From Bacteroidota bacterium (GTDB taxonomy: Bacteria > Bacteroidota > Bacteroidia > Sphingobacteriales > Sphingobacteriaceae), in the NCBI GenBank assembly GCA_023450085.1, contig JAEXHI010000024.1, positions 62,001 through 126,000 on the forward strand: a stretch of DNA of 64,000 nucleotides, read 5' to 3'. A model generated the notes under the pieces. The model saw only the letters and a program-made list of their open reading frames with translations, made no database searches and was not told where the DNA came from. Shown here piece after piece: positions 10,022 to 18,058 of this stretch; positions within the stretch are counted from its first letter, which is position 1; each line of letters starts with the position of its first letter. Both the position numbers and the translations under genes were made by a program.

Positions 10022-10213
10022 TTAAAGTGAATTGTAAAAAGTTTCAAGAACAAAATTCGCACCTTTATCCATAGCTAAAATTACTAGGGAAATAATAGCT
10101 GATGCTACAAGCACCAATACTGCCGAATTTTGCAAATCACCCCAAGTAGGCCAAGTTACCTTCTGGGTCATTTCTTCGTACGATTCTTTTATAAACTGAA
10201 CTAACTTAGCCAT
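10022..10213 (-). CDS. secE: Preprotein translocase subunit SecE
   Basis: Small single-membrane-span subunit of the SecYEG channel, 63 residues. The amphipathic N-terminal helix (FIKESYEEMTQKVTWPTW) contains the conserved KVTWPT motif, followed by one hydrophobic segment at about residues 30-48. This is the short SecE form typical of Bacteroidota. It lies between tRNA-Trp and nusG in the usual order. Confidence 0.97.
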   Translation of the reverse strand: MAKLVQFIKESYEEMTQKVTWPTWGDLQNSAVLVLVASAIISLVILAMDKGANFVLETFYNSL

Positions 10214-10242
10214 ATATTAATTGTTGAAGGTGTGAATGACTA

Positions 10243-10296
10243 AATGAGTGAATGATCATATCTGAAAATATCTTTCAAATCAATCATCCACTCATT
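10243..10296. repeat. Word-repeat hairpin between secE and tRNA-Trp
   Basis: The arm AATGAGTGAATGAT (10243-10256) is mirrored by ATCATCCACTCATT (10283-10296) with one mismatch. Further fragments of the same word (TGAATGAC, TTCAATCATT) surround it. It lies inside the tRNA-Trp to secE spacer, so it would be transcribed. A role in tRNA processing is possible but not shown. Confidence 0.55.
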
Positions 10297-10318
10297 CAGA
10301 TTTTCAATCATTATTTAG

Positions 10319-10389
10319 CACGGGAACAAGGATTCGAACCCTGATCAAAGGTTTTGGAGACCTCTATTCTACCATTGAACTATTCCCGT
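10319..10389 (-). tRNA. tRNA-Trp (CCA anticodon)
   Basis: Full cloverleaf on the minus strand: acceptor stem ACGGGAA/TTCCCGT with discriminator G, a D-arm, anticodon loop CTCCAAA giving CCA, and T-arm CAGGG-TTCGAAT-CCTTG. No 3' CCA is encoded. It sits between tuf and secE, the conserved position in this phylum's tuf cluster. Confidence 0.96.
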
Positions 10390-10394
10390 GGGTG

Positions 10395-10432
10395 AAAATT
10401 AGCTAATCAACGATTGCTGATTAGCTAATTTT
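10395..10432. repeat. Perfect 15-bp inverted repeat between tuf and tRNA-Trp
   Basis: AAAATTAGCTAATCA (10395-10409) and TGATTAGCTAATTTT (10418-10432) are exact complements around an 8-base loop. The core word TTAGCTAAT occurs again in the tRNA-Gly/tRNA-Tyr spacer. It is placed 20 bases downstream of tuf. It could terminate, protect the tuf mRNA 3' end or guide tRNA processing. There is no strong U-run after it on the minus strand. Confidence 0.65.
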
Positions 10433-10452
10433 ATTTATGCTATAGCTATTAA

Positions 10453-11640
10453 TTAAGCTAAGATTTCAGTTACCTGACCAGCACCTACTGTTCTACCACC
10501 TTCACGGATAGCGAAACGTAGACCTTTTTCCATTGCGATAGCGTTGATCAACTTAACAGTGATGGTAACGTTATCACCTGGCATAACCATTTCAGTACCT
10601 TCAGCTAGTGAAATTTCACCAGTTACGTCTGTAGTACGGAAATAGAACTGAGGACGGTATTTGTTGAAGAATGGAGTGTGACGACCACCTTCCGCTTTTG
10701 ACAATACGTAAACCTCTGCTTTGAAATCAGTGTGAGGAGTTACTGAACCTGGTTTACAGATTACCATACCACGACGGATATCAGTTTTCTCAATACCACG
10801 TAACAATAAACCTACGTTATCACCAGCTTCACCGTAATCTAAGATTTTACGGAACATCTCAACACCAGTTACGGTTGATTTCAAGTTCTCAGCACCCATA
10901 CCTAGGATCTCAACTGGATCACCAGAGTTGATTACACCACGCTCAATACGACCAGTAGCAACAGTACCACGACCAGTGATTGAGAATACGTCTTCAACAG
11001 GCATCAAGAAAGGAAGATCTGTCAAACGTGGAGGGATTGGGATGTAGTTATCTACAGCTTCCATTAACTCCATGATTTTAGCTACCCATTTTGGATCGCC
11101 GTTCAAACCACCTAGAGCAGAACCTTGGATAACTGGAATGTCATCACCTGGGAACTCATAGAATGATAATAACTCACGAACTTCCATTTCAACAAGCTCT
11201 AACAACTCAGGGTCGTCAACCATGTCAACTTTATTCATGAATACTACAAGTGCAGGTACACCTACTTGACGAGCCAAAAGAATGTGCTCACGAGTTTGAG
11301 GCATAGGACCATCAGTTGCAGCTACTACGATGATAGCACCGTCCATTTGAGCAGCACCAGTAACCATGTTTTTCACGTAATCCGCGTGACCTGGACAGTC
11401 AACGTGTGCATAGTGACGGTTAGCTGTTGAGTACTCAACGTGTGCAGTATTGATAGTGATACCTCTTTCTTTTTCCTCTGGAGCAGAGTCAATTGAATCG
11501 AATGAACGTGCCTCAGATAAACCTGCATCAGCTAACACTTTAGTGATTGCTGCTGTCAAAGTTGTTTTACCGTGGTCAACGTGACCGATTGTACCGATGT
11601 TTAAGTGCGGCTTACTGCGGTCAAACTTTTCTTTTGCCAT
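10453..11640 (-). CDS. tuf: Elongation factor Tu
   Basis: GTPase that delivers aminoacyl-tRNA to the ribosome; 395 residues, full length. All G motifs are present: GHVDHGKT near residues 19-26 (P-loop), DCPGHADY near 80-87 and NKVD near 135. The C-terminal domains II and III are intact. It is co-oriented with four upstream tRNA genes and downstream tRNA-Trp and secE, so it is probably expressed from the promoter at 12355-12385. Only one tuf copy lies in this window. Confidence 0.99.
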   Translation of the reverse strand: MAKEKFDRSKPHLNIGTIGHVDHGKTTLTAAITKVLADAGLSEARSFDSIDSAPEEKERGITINTAHVEYSTANRHYAHVDCPGHADYVKNMVTGAAQMDGAIIVVAATDGPMPQTREHILLARQVGVPALVVFMNKVDMVDDPELLELVEMEVRELLSFYEFPGDDIPVIQGSALGGLNGDPKWVAKIMELMEAVDNYIPIPPRLTDLPFLMPVEDVFSITGRGTVATGRIERGVINSGDPVEILGMGAENLKSTVTGVEMFRKILDYGEAGDNVGLLLRGIEKTDIRRGMVICKPGSVTPHTDFKAEVYVLSKAEGGRHTPFFNKYRPQFYFRTTDVTGEISLAEGTEMVMPGDNVTITVKLINAIAMEKGLRFAIREGGRTVGAGQVTEILA

Positions 11641-11767
11641 TTTTTTATACTTATTAGTAGGTTAAAATTTTTTTTATTTAATTATTGCTTTGATACAATT
11701 TCAATACAAAAAACCCTGTTCCTTCTGTATTTTCAACAGACTAAACAAAGTTATTTAGTTGTTTTTG

Positions 11768-11839
<72 letters not shown>

Positions 11840-11896
11840 TTTTTAACTTTTCAGCTCATTAGTTCATTGGCCATGTTTAACTAATGAACTCCCAAG

Positions 11897-11969
11897 AGCG
11901 GAAGACGAGGTTCGAACTCGCGACCTATAGCTTGGAAGGCTATCGCTCTACCAACTGAGCTACTTCCGC
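11897..11969 (-). tRNA. tRNA-Gly (TCC anticodon)
   Basis: Acceptor GCGGAAG/CTTCCGC, anticodon stem ATAGC/GCTAT with loop CTTCCAA giving TCC, and T-arm GCGAG-TTCGAAC-CTCGT. No encoded CCA. Confidence 0.96.
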
Positions 11970-11976
11970 TTATTAG

Positions 11977-12010
11977 ATTAGCTAATTATCAAACTAGTTA
12001 ATTAGCTAAT
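11977..12010. repeat. 12-bp inverted repeat between tRNA-Gly and tRNA-Tyr
   Basis: ATTAGCTAATTA (11977-11988) and TAATTAGCTAAT (11999-12010) are complementary around a 10-base loop. The arms share the TTAGCTAAT core with the hairpin at 10395-10432. It lies inside the transcribed tRNA cluster, so a role as an RNA processing or spacing element is possible. Confidence 0.6.
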
Positions 12011-12016
12011 AAAATA

Positions 12017-12102
12017 TGGTGGGGAGAGAAGGATTCGAACCTTCGAAGTCTTGCGACAACAGAGTTACAGTCTGTCCCATTTGGCCACTCTGGTATCTCC
12101 CC
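12017..12102 (-). tRNA. tRNA-Tyr (GTA anticodon)
   Basis: Class II tRNA with a long variable arm. Acceptor GGGGAGA/TCTCCCC, anticodon stem CAGA/TCTG with loop CTGTAAC giving GTA, T-loop TTCGAAT. Unlike its neighbours the 3' CCA appears to be encoded (complement of 12017-12019). Confidence 0.96.
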
Positions 12103-12139
12103 CCTTTTACTCCAAAATTGACATCCTGAAATAAAAAAG

Positions 12140-12212
<73 letters not shown>

Positions 12213-12354
12213 TTTTATCTTTTTTTTAATGTGGCGCAAATATATAAAAATTTATCTTTTCACCTAAATGCAATCACATTTTTTTTATTTTTTTTAATCT
12301 TTCACAGAACTAACATTTCTCCTGAGGTTGCTACCCCGTTTCCGAAATGGAATG

Positions 12355-12385
12355 CAAATATACACGCATTATTGTTAGCTGCAAA
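12355..12385 (-). promoter_or_regulatory. Consensus Bacteroidota promoter for the tRNA-tuf cluster
   Basis: On the minus strand TTTG (12382-12385) is followed after exactly 19 bases by TATATTTG (12355-12362), a full match to the TTTG-N19-TAnnTTTG consensus of the Bacteroidota primary sigma factor. Initiation would fall near 12348, about 135 bases before the first tRNA. A second TATATTTG at 12237-12244 with a poor -33 element may be a secondary promoter close to the tRNA. Confidence 0.8.
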
Positions 12386-12394
12386 TATTTTTTC

Positions 12395-12429
12395 AAAAAA
12401 AAATGGCGGGAAATTCCCGCCATTTTTTT
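12395..12429 (-). terminator. Intrinsic terminator after hpf
   Basis: AAATGGCGGGAA and its complement form a near-perfect palindrome (12401-12425) flanked by A-run and T-run, so it can terminate in both directions. It ends the xerC-hpf unit and insulates it from the tRNA-tuf promoter immediately beyond. Confidence 0.9.
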
Positions 12430-12456
12430 GTATTGATATTATTGCAAAATATAGCT

Positions 12457-12804
12457 CTAATAATCAGCCACTTCTCCGTTGGCCAAAATTGTTTTGTGCT
12501 CACTTAATTTTGCTCTTGTTTTGTCTTTATGTTTAGTGATTTGTTTTTTTAACGACTCAATTGCCAAATCCGTTGCCTCTTCAAATGTTTTACATTGCTC
12601 CTTGGCAAACATTGTTCCGCCCGGTACAATAAGTTTAATCTCACTTATTTTATTGGCCTCGTCTTCTACGTTCTCTAATTTTAGATATACTTCGCCACTT
12701 ATGATCTGATCAAAAAATTGATCCAATTTATCTACTTTTTTCTGAATAAACTCCAATAGCTTCTTGTCTGCATTAAAATGGATAGACTGCACTCTGATTT
12801 TCAT
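12457..12804 (-). CDS. hpf: Ribosome hibernation promoting factor (HPF/YfiA family)
   Basis: Binds the 30S subunit and inactivates or dimerises ribosomes in slow growth. It has 115 residues and matches the N-terminal HPF domain (MKIRVQSIHFNADKKLLEFI) with no C-terminal dimerisation domain, so it is the short form. It lies 13 bases after xerC and is probably co-transcribed with it. A strong terminator follows. The placement directly before the translation supercluster is conserved in related genomes as far as I recall. Confidence 0.92.
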   Translation of the reverse strand: MKIRVQSIHFNADKKLLEFIQKKVDKLDQFFDQIISGEVYLKLENVEDEANKISEIKLIVPGGTMFAKEQCKTFEEATDLAIESLKKQITKHKDKTRAKLSEHKTILANGEVADY

Positions 12805-12817
12805 TTTTCCTCCTTTT

Positions 12818-13702
12818 TTACGCCCTAGGATGGGCTTGTTTATAAATGGACTTTAATCTTTCAACTGAATTGTGTGTATACACCTGCGTTGCGGCTAAAC
12901 TGGCATGCCCTAGCAATTCCTTAATTGCATTTAAATCGGCTCCACGATTTAGCAAACTGCTCGCAAATGAATGCCTCAGCACGTGAGGACTTTTTTTATC
13001 TTGTGTTGATATCAATTTCAAACAACTATTCACAATACGATAGATGAGCTGTGGGTAAGCTTGGCTACCACTATTGGTAACGATTAAACAAGGGCTTTTG
13101 TTGTCAAAATTTTGCAAAGCTTTTAAAGCGATGAAATCTGTCAATGCCTTCATCAATGGTCGATGCAAAGGAATGATTCTTTCTTTACTCCTTTTACCCA
13201 GCACTTTAACCGTAGATTCGTAGGTGTTTACATCCTCATCTTTGAGATTGATCAGCTCCGCCAGACGCATCCCCGTACCAAATAAAATTTCTACCACTAA
13301 TTTGTCACGTTGCCCTGAAAAGGAATCATCAAAGCTGTGCTCATGGTCCAATAGCTCATCCATTTTTACATCTTCTACAAAAACAGGGAGCTTTTTGGGT
13401 GTTTTTAAGGTTTTCACCAATCGAGCGGGGTTATCATTGATTACCCCTTCCCTATGCAAAAACTTGTAGAAACTTTTTAGGGAGGACAATTTCCTATTGA
13501 CAGCGCTCTCGGCCAATCCTTTTTCAAGTTGGGCCACCATGAAATTTTTAATATTGAAGCTGGCTGCTTTTTCTAGTTGGTCAATCGATTCTTCTTTTAA
13601 GAAATCTTCATACTGCAACAAATCCGTACGATACGATTGTAAGGTGTGCGGCGAGTAACGCTTTTCATACTGTAAATATGTTAGAAAATCGTTGATTGAC
13701 AT
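12818..13702 (-). CDS. xerC: Tyrosine recombinase XerC-like
   Basis: Site-specific recombinase of the Xer type that resolves chromosome dimers; 294 residues. An N-terminal SAM-like core-binding domain (residues 1-90) is followed by the catalytic domain with an arginine in GTGMRLAEL, H240 and R243 in HVLRH, H266 in LLGHAS and the nucleophile Y275. The size and housekeeping neighbours (hpf, rpsU) argue for the chromosomal Xer enzyme rather than an integrase of a mobile element. XerC versus XerD cannot be settled from sequence alone. Confidence 0.88.
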   Translation of the reverse strand: MSINDFLTYLQYEKRYSPHTLQSYRTDLLQYEDFLKEESIDQLEKAASFNIKNFMVAQLEKGLAESAVNRKLSSLKSFYKFLHREGVINDNPARLVKTLKTPKKLPVFVEDVKMDELLDHEHSFDDSFSGQRDKLVVEILFGTGMRLAELINLKDEDVNTYESTVKVLGKRSKERIIPLHRPLMKALTDFIALKALQNFDNKSPCLIVTNSGSQAYPQLIYRIVNSCLKLISTQDKKSPHVLRHSFASSLLNRGADLNAIKELLGHASLAATQVYTHNSVERLKSIYKQAHPRA

Positions 13703-13768
13703 ATTACATTTTCAGATTGGTTGACGAGTCAATTTAGGAAAAAAACAACATCAAACAAGTTTTTTTGA

Positions 13769-13802
13769 CAAAAAAAATGCCCCCAAAAACTTGGGGGCAT
13801 TT
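13769..13802 (-). terminator. Intrinsic terminator after rpsU
   Basis: ATGCCCCCAA and TTGGGGGCAT form a strong stem with loop AAAC. The flanking A-run at 13769-13777 gives the U-tract on the minus strand. It separates rpsU from xerC. Confidence 0.92.
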
Positions 13803-13826
13803 ATATATCTGTGATCCAGACTAGAA

Positions 13827-14021
13827 CTATAGCGTTCCTTCTTGATTTAAGCCTTGGATATATCTTGCTTTTTTGATTTCAGTACGACGAGTTACAGATT
13901 TTTTCTCGTATGCTTGACGGCTACGTAGCTCTCTCAATACACCAGTTTTCTCAAATTTCTTCTTGAAACGTTTTAGCGCTTTATCTAATGACTCGCCATC
14001 TTTAATGTTGATAATAATCAT
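13827..14021 (-). CDS. rpsU: 30S ribosomal protein S21
   Basis: Small basic protein of the 30S platform, 64 residues. The start MIIINIKDGESLDKALKRFK and the following RR-rich helix match S21. In Bacteroidota S21 helps to hide the anti-Shine-Dalgarno sequence, which fits the lack of Shine-Dalgarno signals in this window (family knowledge). It forms a single-gene unit with its own promoter and terminator. Confidence 0.97.
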   Translation of the reverse strand: MIIINIKDGESLDKALKRFKKKFEKTGVLRELRSRQAYEKKSVTRRTEIKKARYIQGLNQEGTL

Positions 14022-14076
14022 AACGTTGAAATACCTCCTCTCGTTTTTTTAAATTCCCAGCTTTAACTTGGGGATG

Positions 14077-14107
14077 CAAATGTAGATATTTTATTGGATA
14101 TGAGAAA
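14077..14107 (-). promoter_or_regulatory. Promoter candidate for rpsU
   Basis: TACATTTG (minus strand, 14077-14084) fully matches TAnnTTTG. A TTTC at 14104-14107 sits at the proper 19-base spacing in place of TTTG. The -7 element lies 56 bases upstream of the rpsU start. Confidence 0.6.
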
Positions 14108-14137
14108 GTTTTTTGAGCTTTAATTTAAAAAAGACAA

Positions 14138-14166
14138 AAAAGGATGCTTTTTACAGACATCCTTTT
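14138..14166 (-). terminator. Intrinsic terminator after the lipoprotein gene
   Basis: AAAAGGATG (14138-14146) pairs with CATCCTTTT (14158-14166). On the minus strand the stem runs into a U-rich tract. It lies 33 bases downstream of the lipoprotein gene at 14199-15110. Confidence 0.8.
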
Positions 14167-14198
14167 GAACCAAAAAATAAAATGATACTTGCTTTATC

Positions 14199-15110
14199 TT
14201 AATTTAATGAGTTTAATACCGCATCTATTTGCGCTGTTGTTGCAGGTGCCACAGCTACATCAACATTTAGATTGGCACTTACGGTAAAATTGGCATGGCC
14301 AAAATAAACCACATTATTTACGTCGGTAGAAAGGATAATGAGTTTTCCTTTTAAACCAATAGGCATAGAGTTTTCGTAAGAGCGGTGTTTATTGATAGAT
14401 AATATAAATGGCAACCCTGCTACGGTTTTAATGTCGTCAAAAACCATGTAAGCTCTTTGGTCTTTAATGCTAGGCACTGTACCTGCATATACAGGAGTAG
14501 CCGTAATAGTAGTTTTTGGATTAGCGTTGGTATAAAAGTAATCGCAGTTAACCCAACCAAAGCTTGGCAAATTAAATTGATAAAAATCTGGACTAGATAC
14601 TACCCTAGCTTTTTGATCTAGCACCCAAGTACTATCTGAAACTACTGTTGGTCCCCAAACAAACAAATTCATTGGATCAGTATTAAGCGTAGTTGGCACT
14701 TTTACGTTTACAGTAACGGCTGGGTTTAATCTTAAAGCTTGTCCGTTTTGACTAGCCAATATTTGGAACTCTCCACCGGTAATTAATAACTGTCCGTTAG
14801 ATTCGGTTACTTTTCCCGATAGGACAATATCTTTTTTGCTCAGCACTTCTTTTAGACTTACCACCACGTTTCCGGCTACTGGGTTTCCATTATTATCTAT
14901 AAAGGCGTTTGCGGGGAAATCAAATTTCATTCCCTTTGCCCCAGTAATGCTAAATGCTGCCCCTCCTGTCCCATTGAATTTTTGAGTAGGCACAGTAAAC
15001 TTGCTGTTAAATTCGGCAAGGGTAAGCGTGGTATCGTCATTTGTTTTGTCTTTTTTGCAGCCAAAAAGAATGCTTACGAATAATAAAGTGATTAAGGTTA
15101 AATTTTTCAT
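14199..15110 (-). CDS. Putative lipoprotein, function unknown
   Basis: 303 residues with a signal peptide and a lipobox ending at Cys18 (SILFGC), followed by KKDK, so it is probably a lipid-anchored envelope protein. I do not recognise a named family. The body is rich in beta-prone segments. One stretch near residues 60-110 (FPANAFIDNNGNPVAGNVVV) resembles carboxypeptidase-regulatory or ZU5-like beta-sandwich domains common in Bacteroidota surface proteins. It stands alone with its own terminator. No function can be assigned from its neighbours rpsU and the acyl-CoA dehydrogenase. Confidence 0.85.
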   Translation of the reverse strand: MKNLTLITLLFVSILFGCKKDKTNDDTTLTLAEFNSKFTVPTQKFNGTGGAAFSITGAKGMKFDFPANAFIDNNGNPVAGNVVVSLKEVLSKKDIVLSGKVTESNGQLLITGGEFQILASQNGQALRLNPAVTVNVKVPTTLNTDPMNLFVWGPTVVSDSTWVLDQKARVVSSPDFYQFNLPSFGWVNCDYFYTNANPKTTITATPVYAGTVPSIKDQRAYMVFDDIKTVAGLPFILSINKHRSYENSMPIGLKGKLIILSTDVNNVVYFGHANFTVSANLNVDVAVAPATTAQIDAVLNSLN

Positions 15111-15311
15111 GATGCTAGTTTTAATATAATGCTTACTCTGTTTATGGCTTTTCTGCTGCCGCCTTTCGTAAGCATATCAACTAGCTTTATTTTTTGTTAC
15201 CTATGTTTTTGAAAAAAGTTTTTAGGGTTTATATTCTGCCACAAATACACAGATATTGTTATTATCCATATATCGTTAAAAATAAAATATTTGTGTATTG
15301 TGGCTAAAACA

Positions 15312-15340
15312 AAAAACCGCAGCTTTTGGGCTACGGTTTC
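15312..15340 (-). terminator. Intrinsic terminator after the acyl-CoA dehydrogenase gene
   Basis: AAACCGCAGC pairs with GCTACGGTTT with one mismatch around a short loop. On the minus strand it is followed by a U-rich tract. Confidence 0.8.
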
Positions 15341-15373
15341 ATTGATTTTAATTGTAGGTAGATGATTTAATTT

Positions 15374-16525
15374 CTATTTCAAGATTTCTCTTGCGATCAC
15401 TATTTTCTGTATTTCCGAAGTTCCTTCGCCAATGGTGCAAAGCTTACTGTCACGATAGAACTTCTCTACTGGAAAATCTTTCGTATATCCGTATCCACCA
15501 AAAATCTGTACGGCCTCTGTAGCACATTTCACGGCTACTTCAGAAGCGTAGTATTTCGCCATTGCCGACTCTTTTGTCATTGGTAAATGACGGTTCTTTA
15601 AATCTGCTGCCTGACGGATCAGTAATTCTGCGGCTTCAATTTCCGTAGCCATGTCTGCCAATTTAAAGCTGATGCCCTGAAAACTCGAAATACTTTGACC
15701 AAACTGTTGTCTTTCTTTCGAATAAGCTAAGGCTGCTTCGTAAGCTCCTTTGGCTATGCCTAAACTTAAAGCTGCAATAGAAATACGTCCGCCATCTAAT
15801 ACTTTCATGGCCTGCTTAAATCCTTCACCCTCCAAGCCTAACAAGTTTTCTTTGGGTACACGGCAATTGTCGAAAATCATTTCAGTAGTTTCCGAAGCAC
15901 GCATTCCCAATTTGTTTTCTTTTTTACCCGCACTGAAGCCAGGCGTACCTCTTTCAACCACAATGGCCGAAATTCCTTTAGAACTACCTGTTTCCCCTGT
16001 GCGCACCATCACAACCGCAACGTCTCCAGTTTTACCATGGGTAATCCAGTTTTTCGAACCGTTGATTACATACTCATCACCATCTAATACCGCGGTAGTA
16101 CGCATACGCAAAGCATCAGAACCTGTATTAGCTTCCGTTAGTCCCCAAGCACCTATCCATTCTGCGGTAGCTAGTTTAGGTAACCATTTTGCTTTTTGCT
16201 CTTCATTTCCAAAGGCCATGATATGACCGGTACACAATGAATTATGCGCTGCAACGGATAAACCAATAGAACCACATACTTTGGCTACCTCTACAATAAC
16301 GTCTACGTATTCTTGGTAACCAAAACCTGAGCCTCCATATTCTTCAGGCACTAGAACGCCCATTAAGCCTATTTGTCCAAGTTCTTTAAATAATTCAAGG
16401 GGAAAATGTTGGGCTTCATCCCACTCCATTACGTTCTTGCGGATGTTCTTTTCTGCAAAGTCACGTACCATGTTTTTAACCATGGTTCTGTTTTCGGTTT
16501 CATTGAAACTGATTCCTATGTCCAT
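15374..16525 (-). CDS. Acyl-CoA dehydrogenase
   Basis: FAD enzyme that introduces the 2,3-double bond in acyl-CoA thioesters during fatty- or branched-acid breakdown. I chose the start MDIGISFNETENR at 16525 (383 residues); an upstream in-frame methionine adds 12 residues that do not look conserved. Seen: FAD/substrate motifs (WGLTEANTGSDA; then NWITHG), the C-terminal helical domain with QIFGGYGYTKDFPVEKFYRD, and the catalytic glutamate in GEGTSEIQ (about residue 367). The position of this base fits short- to medium-chain enzymes. It is monocistronic, so the exact chain length cannot be assigned. Confidence 0.95.
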   Translation of the reverse strand: MDIGISFNETENRTMVKNMVRDFAEKNIRKNVMEWDEAQHFPLELFKELGQIGLMGVLVPEEYGGSGFGYQEYVDVIVEVAKVCGSIGLSVAAHNSLCTGHIMAFGNEEQKAKWLPKLATAEWIGAWGLTEANTGSDALRMRTTAVLDGDEYVINGSKNWITHGKTGDVAVVMVRTGETGSSKGISAIVVERGTPGFSAGKKENKLGMRASETTEMIFDNCRVPKENLLGLEGEGFKQAMKVLDGGRISIAALSLGIAKGAYEAALAYSKERQQFGQSISSFQGISFKLADMATEIEAAELLIRQAADLKNRHLPMTKESAMAKYYASEVAVKCATEAVQIFGGYGYTKDFPVEKFYRDSKLCTIGEGTSEIQKIVIAREILK

Positions 16526-16818
16526 ATTGATAGATTTTAAAATAAAAAACTGTTTAAACACCAGCTAGTTTAGCTTCGAGCATTTAAACAGTTTAGTTAA
16601 ATTTATATTTGGTTGAGGGCAATGTTAAGCAAATTAAATTACACTTTCAAAGCCTTTTCCGTTACTTTTTGATAGAATGATTTGGTATGTGGTTCAATTA
16701 CTTAGCAAGCGATAGCATCGACATAGAAATAGCCATAACTATTTTAGCTAAGTTTTTTTGAGTTTTTTTTAACGCGTTTAGGTTTCAGGTTGCTTTTTGG
16801 CTATTTATATGGTATTCG

Positions 16819-17376
16819 TTGTCATTTCGAGTATACGAGGAATCTCATTAATAATAGTAAGTGAGTAGCTCATTTAAGTTCCTAGAGATTCTTCGCTTCG
16901 CTCTGAATGACAAGTAGTATAAAATGATACTGCTAACAATACTTGTAATACTAGTTTTGAATATTAAGGGTTCCCAATTGCCAGCGGTCATGATTCCACC
17001 TTACGACTTCTTCTCTTAAGATTCACTTTGCTTGTCATTCCGAGGAACAGCCTGCCCCGATACATCGGGGAGGAATCTCATTAATATAATAAGTAAGCAA
17101 CTTGTTTAAGTTACTAGAGATTCTTCGCTTCGCTCTGAATGACAAGTAGCATAAAATGATACTGCTAGCAATACTTGTAATGTTAGTTTTGAATATTAAG
17201 GGTTCCCCAATGCCGGCGGTCTTAATTCCACCTTGCTATTTCTCCTCTTAATATTCCTTTGCTTGTCATTCCGAGGAACAGCCTGCCCCGATACATCGGG
17301 GAGGAATCTCATTAATATAATAAGTAAGCAGCTTATTTAAGTTACTAGAGATTCTTCGCTTCGCTCTGAATGACAA
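16819..17376. repeat. Tandem array of three GTCATT-ended palindromic elements
   Basis: Three related elements lie at 16819-16914, 17031-17146 and 17272-17376, each beginning TTGTCATTCCGAG-like and ending CTCTGAATGACAA, its near complement. The intervening DNA is also repeated: copies two and three start 241 bases apart, copies one and two about 213 apart. Copy one lacks the inner segment with the small palindrome CCCCGATACATCGGGG. The array occupies most of the 910-base gap between the dehydrogenase and apt. The rest (16526-16818) shows no gene. Confidence 0.9.
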
Positions 17377-17435
17377 AAAGGCCTAAAGGTATTCCCATAC
17401 CAAAAAACCAACCATCCAAAAAACTAACCAACGAA

Positions 17436-17963
17436 CTAATAATCTGCCAAAGAGAAAATATGCTCGCTAAATGATTTCAATCGCTCTTTTCCGTTCAAAA
17501 AATCTAAGTTAATGAGAAAAGAATAACCCGCTACCTCAGCATCCAATTTTTGTACCAACGCCGATGCCGCCACTACCGTACCTCCTGTAGCCAATAAATC
17601 ATCGTGGATCAATACTTTCTGGCCAGGTTCAAAGGCATCCTCATGAACTTCAAGCGTAGCACTGCCGTATTCTAAATTGTAAGATTGCTGAACAGTTTTA
17701 TAAGGAAGTTTCCCTGCTTTTCTAATAGGTACAAAAGGCACACCCAGTTGTTGAGCAAGTGCCAAACCAAATAAAAAACCTCTACTTTCTATTCCTGCTA
17801 CAACATCTATTTGTAATGAAGATAACTGCTGCGCCAATGCTTTGGCAATCTCATCACACAAAGTTGGATTTTTGAGGATAGGCGTAATGTCTTTAAAAAT
17901 AATTCCCGGTTTTGGGAAATCAGGAACATCTCTAATGACTTGTTTGATTTGGTCTTGTATCAT
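17436..17963 (-). CDS. apt: Adenine phosphoribosyltransferase
   Basis: Purine salvage enzyme making AMP from adenine and PRPP; 175 residues, standard length. The PRPP-binding motif VLIHDDLLATGGTV is at about residues 117-130. The N-terminal segment (DFPKPGIIFKDITPIL) and the ESRGFLFG loop are typical. A TAATTTTG element at 18013-18020 (minus strand) is a possible -7 box 50 bases upstream. It is separated from the next gene by 95 bases and seems independently expressed. Confidence 0.97.
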   Translation of the reverse strand: MIQDQIKQVIRDVPDFPKPGIIFKDITPILKNPTLCDEIAKALAQQLSSLQIDVVAGIESRGFLFGLALAQQLGVPFVPIRKAGKLPYKTVQQSYNLEYGSATLEVHEDAFEPGQKVLIHDDLLATGGTVVAASALVQKLDAEVAGYSFLINLDFLNGKERLKSFSEHIFSLADY

Positions 17964-18058
17964 TTTGAACGTGGAATAGTGTGCTGCTGGTTGTAAGTAT
18001 AAAGTTAAAGGGCAAAATTAAAAAACAGAAACATTATTCCTCTATCCTATTTAAAACA

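Noticed and set aside
12818..13702. Integrase of a mobile island
   Set aside because: Length, catalytic residues and housekeeping neighbours fit chromosomal Xer; no att repeats or cargo were seen.
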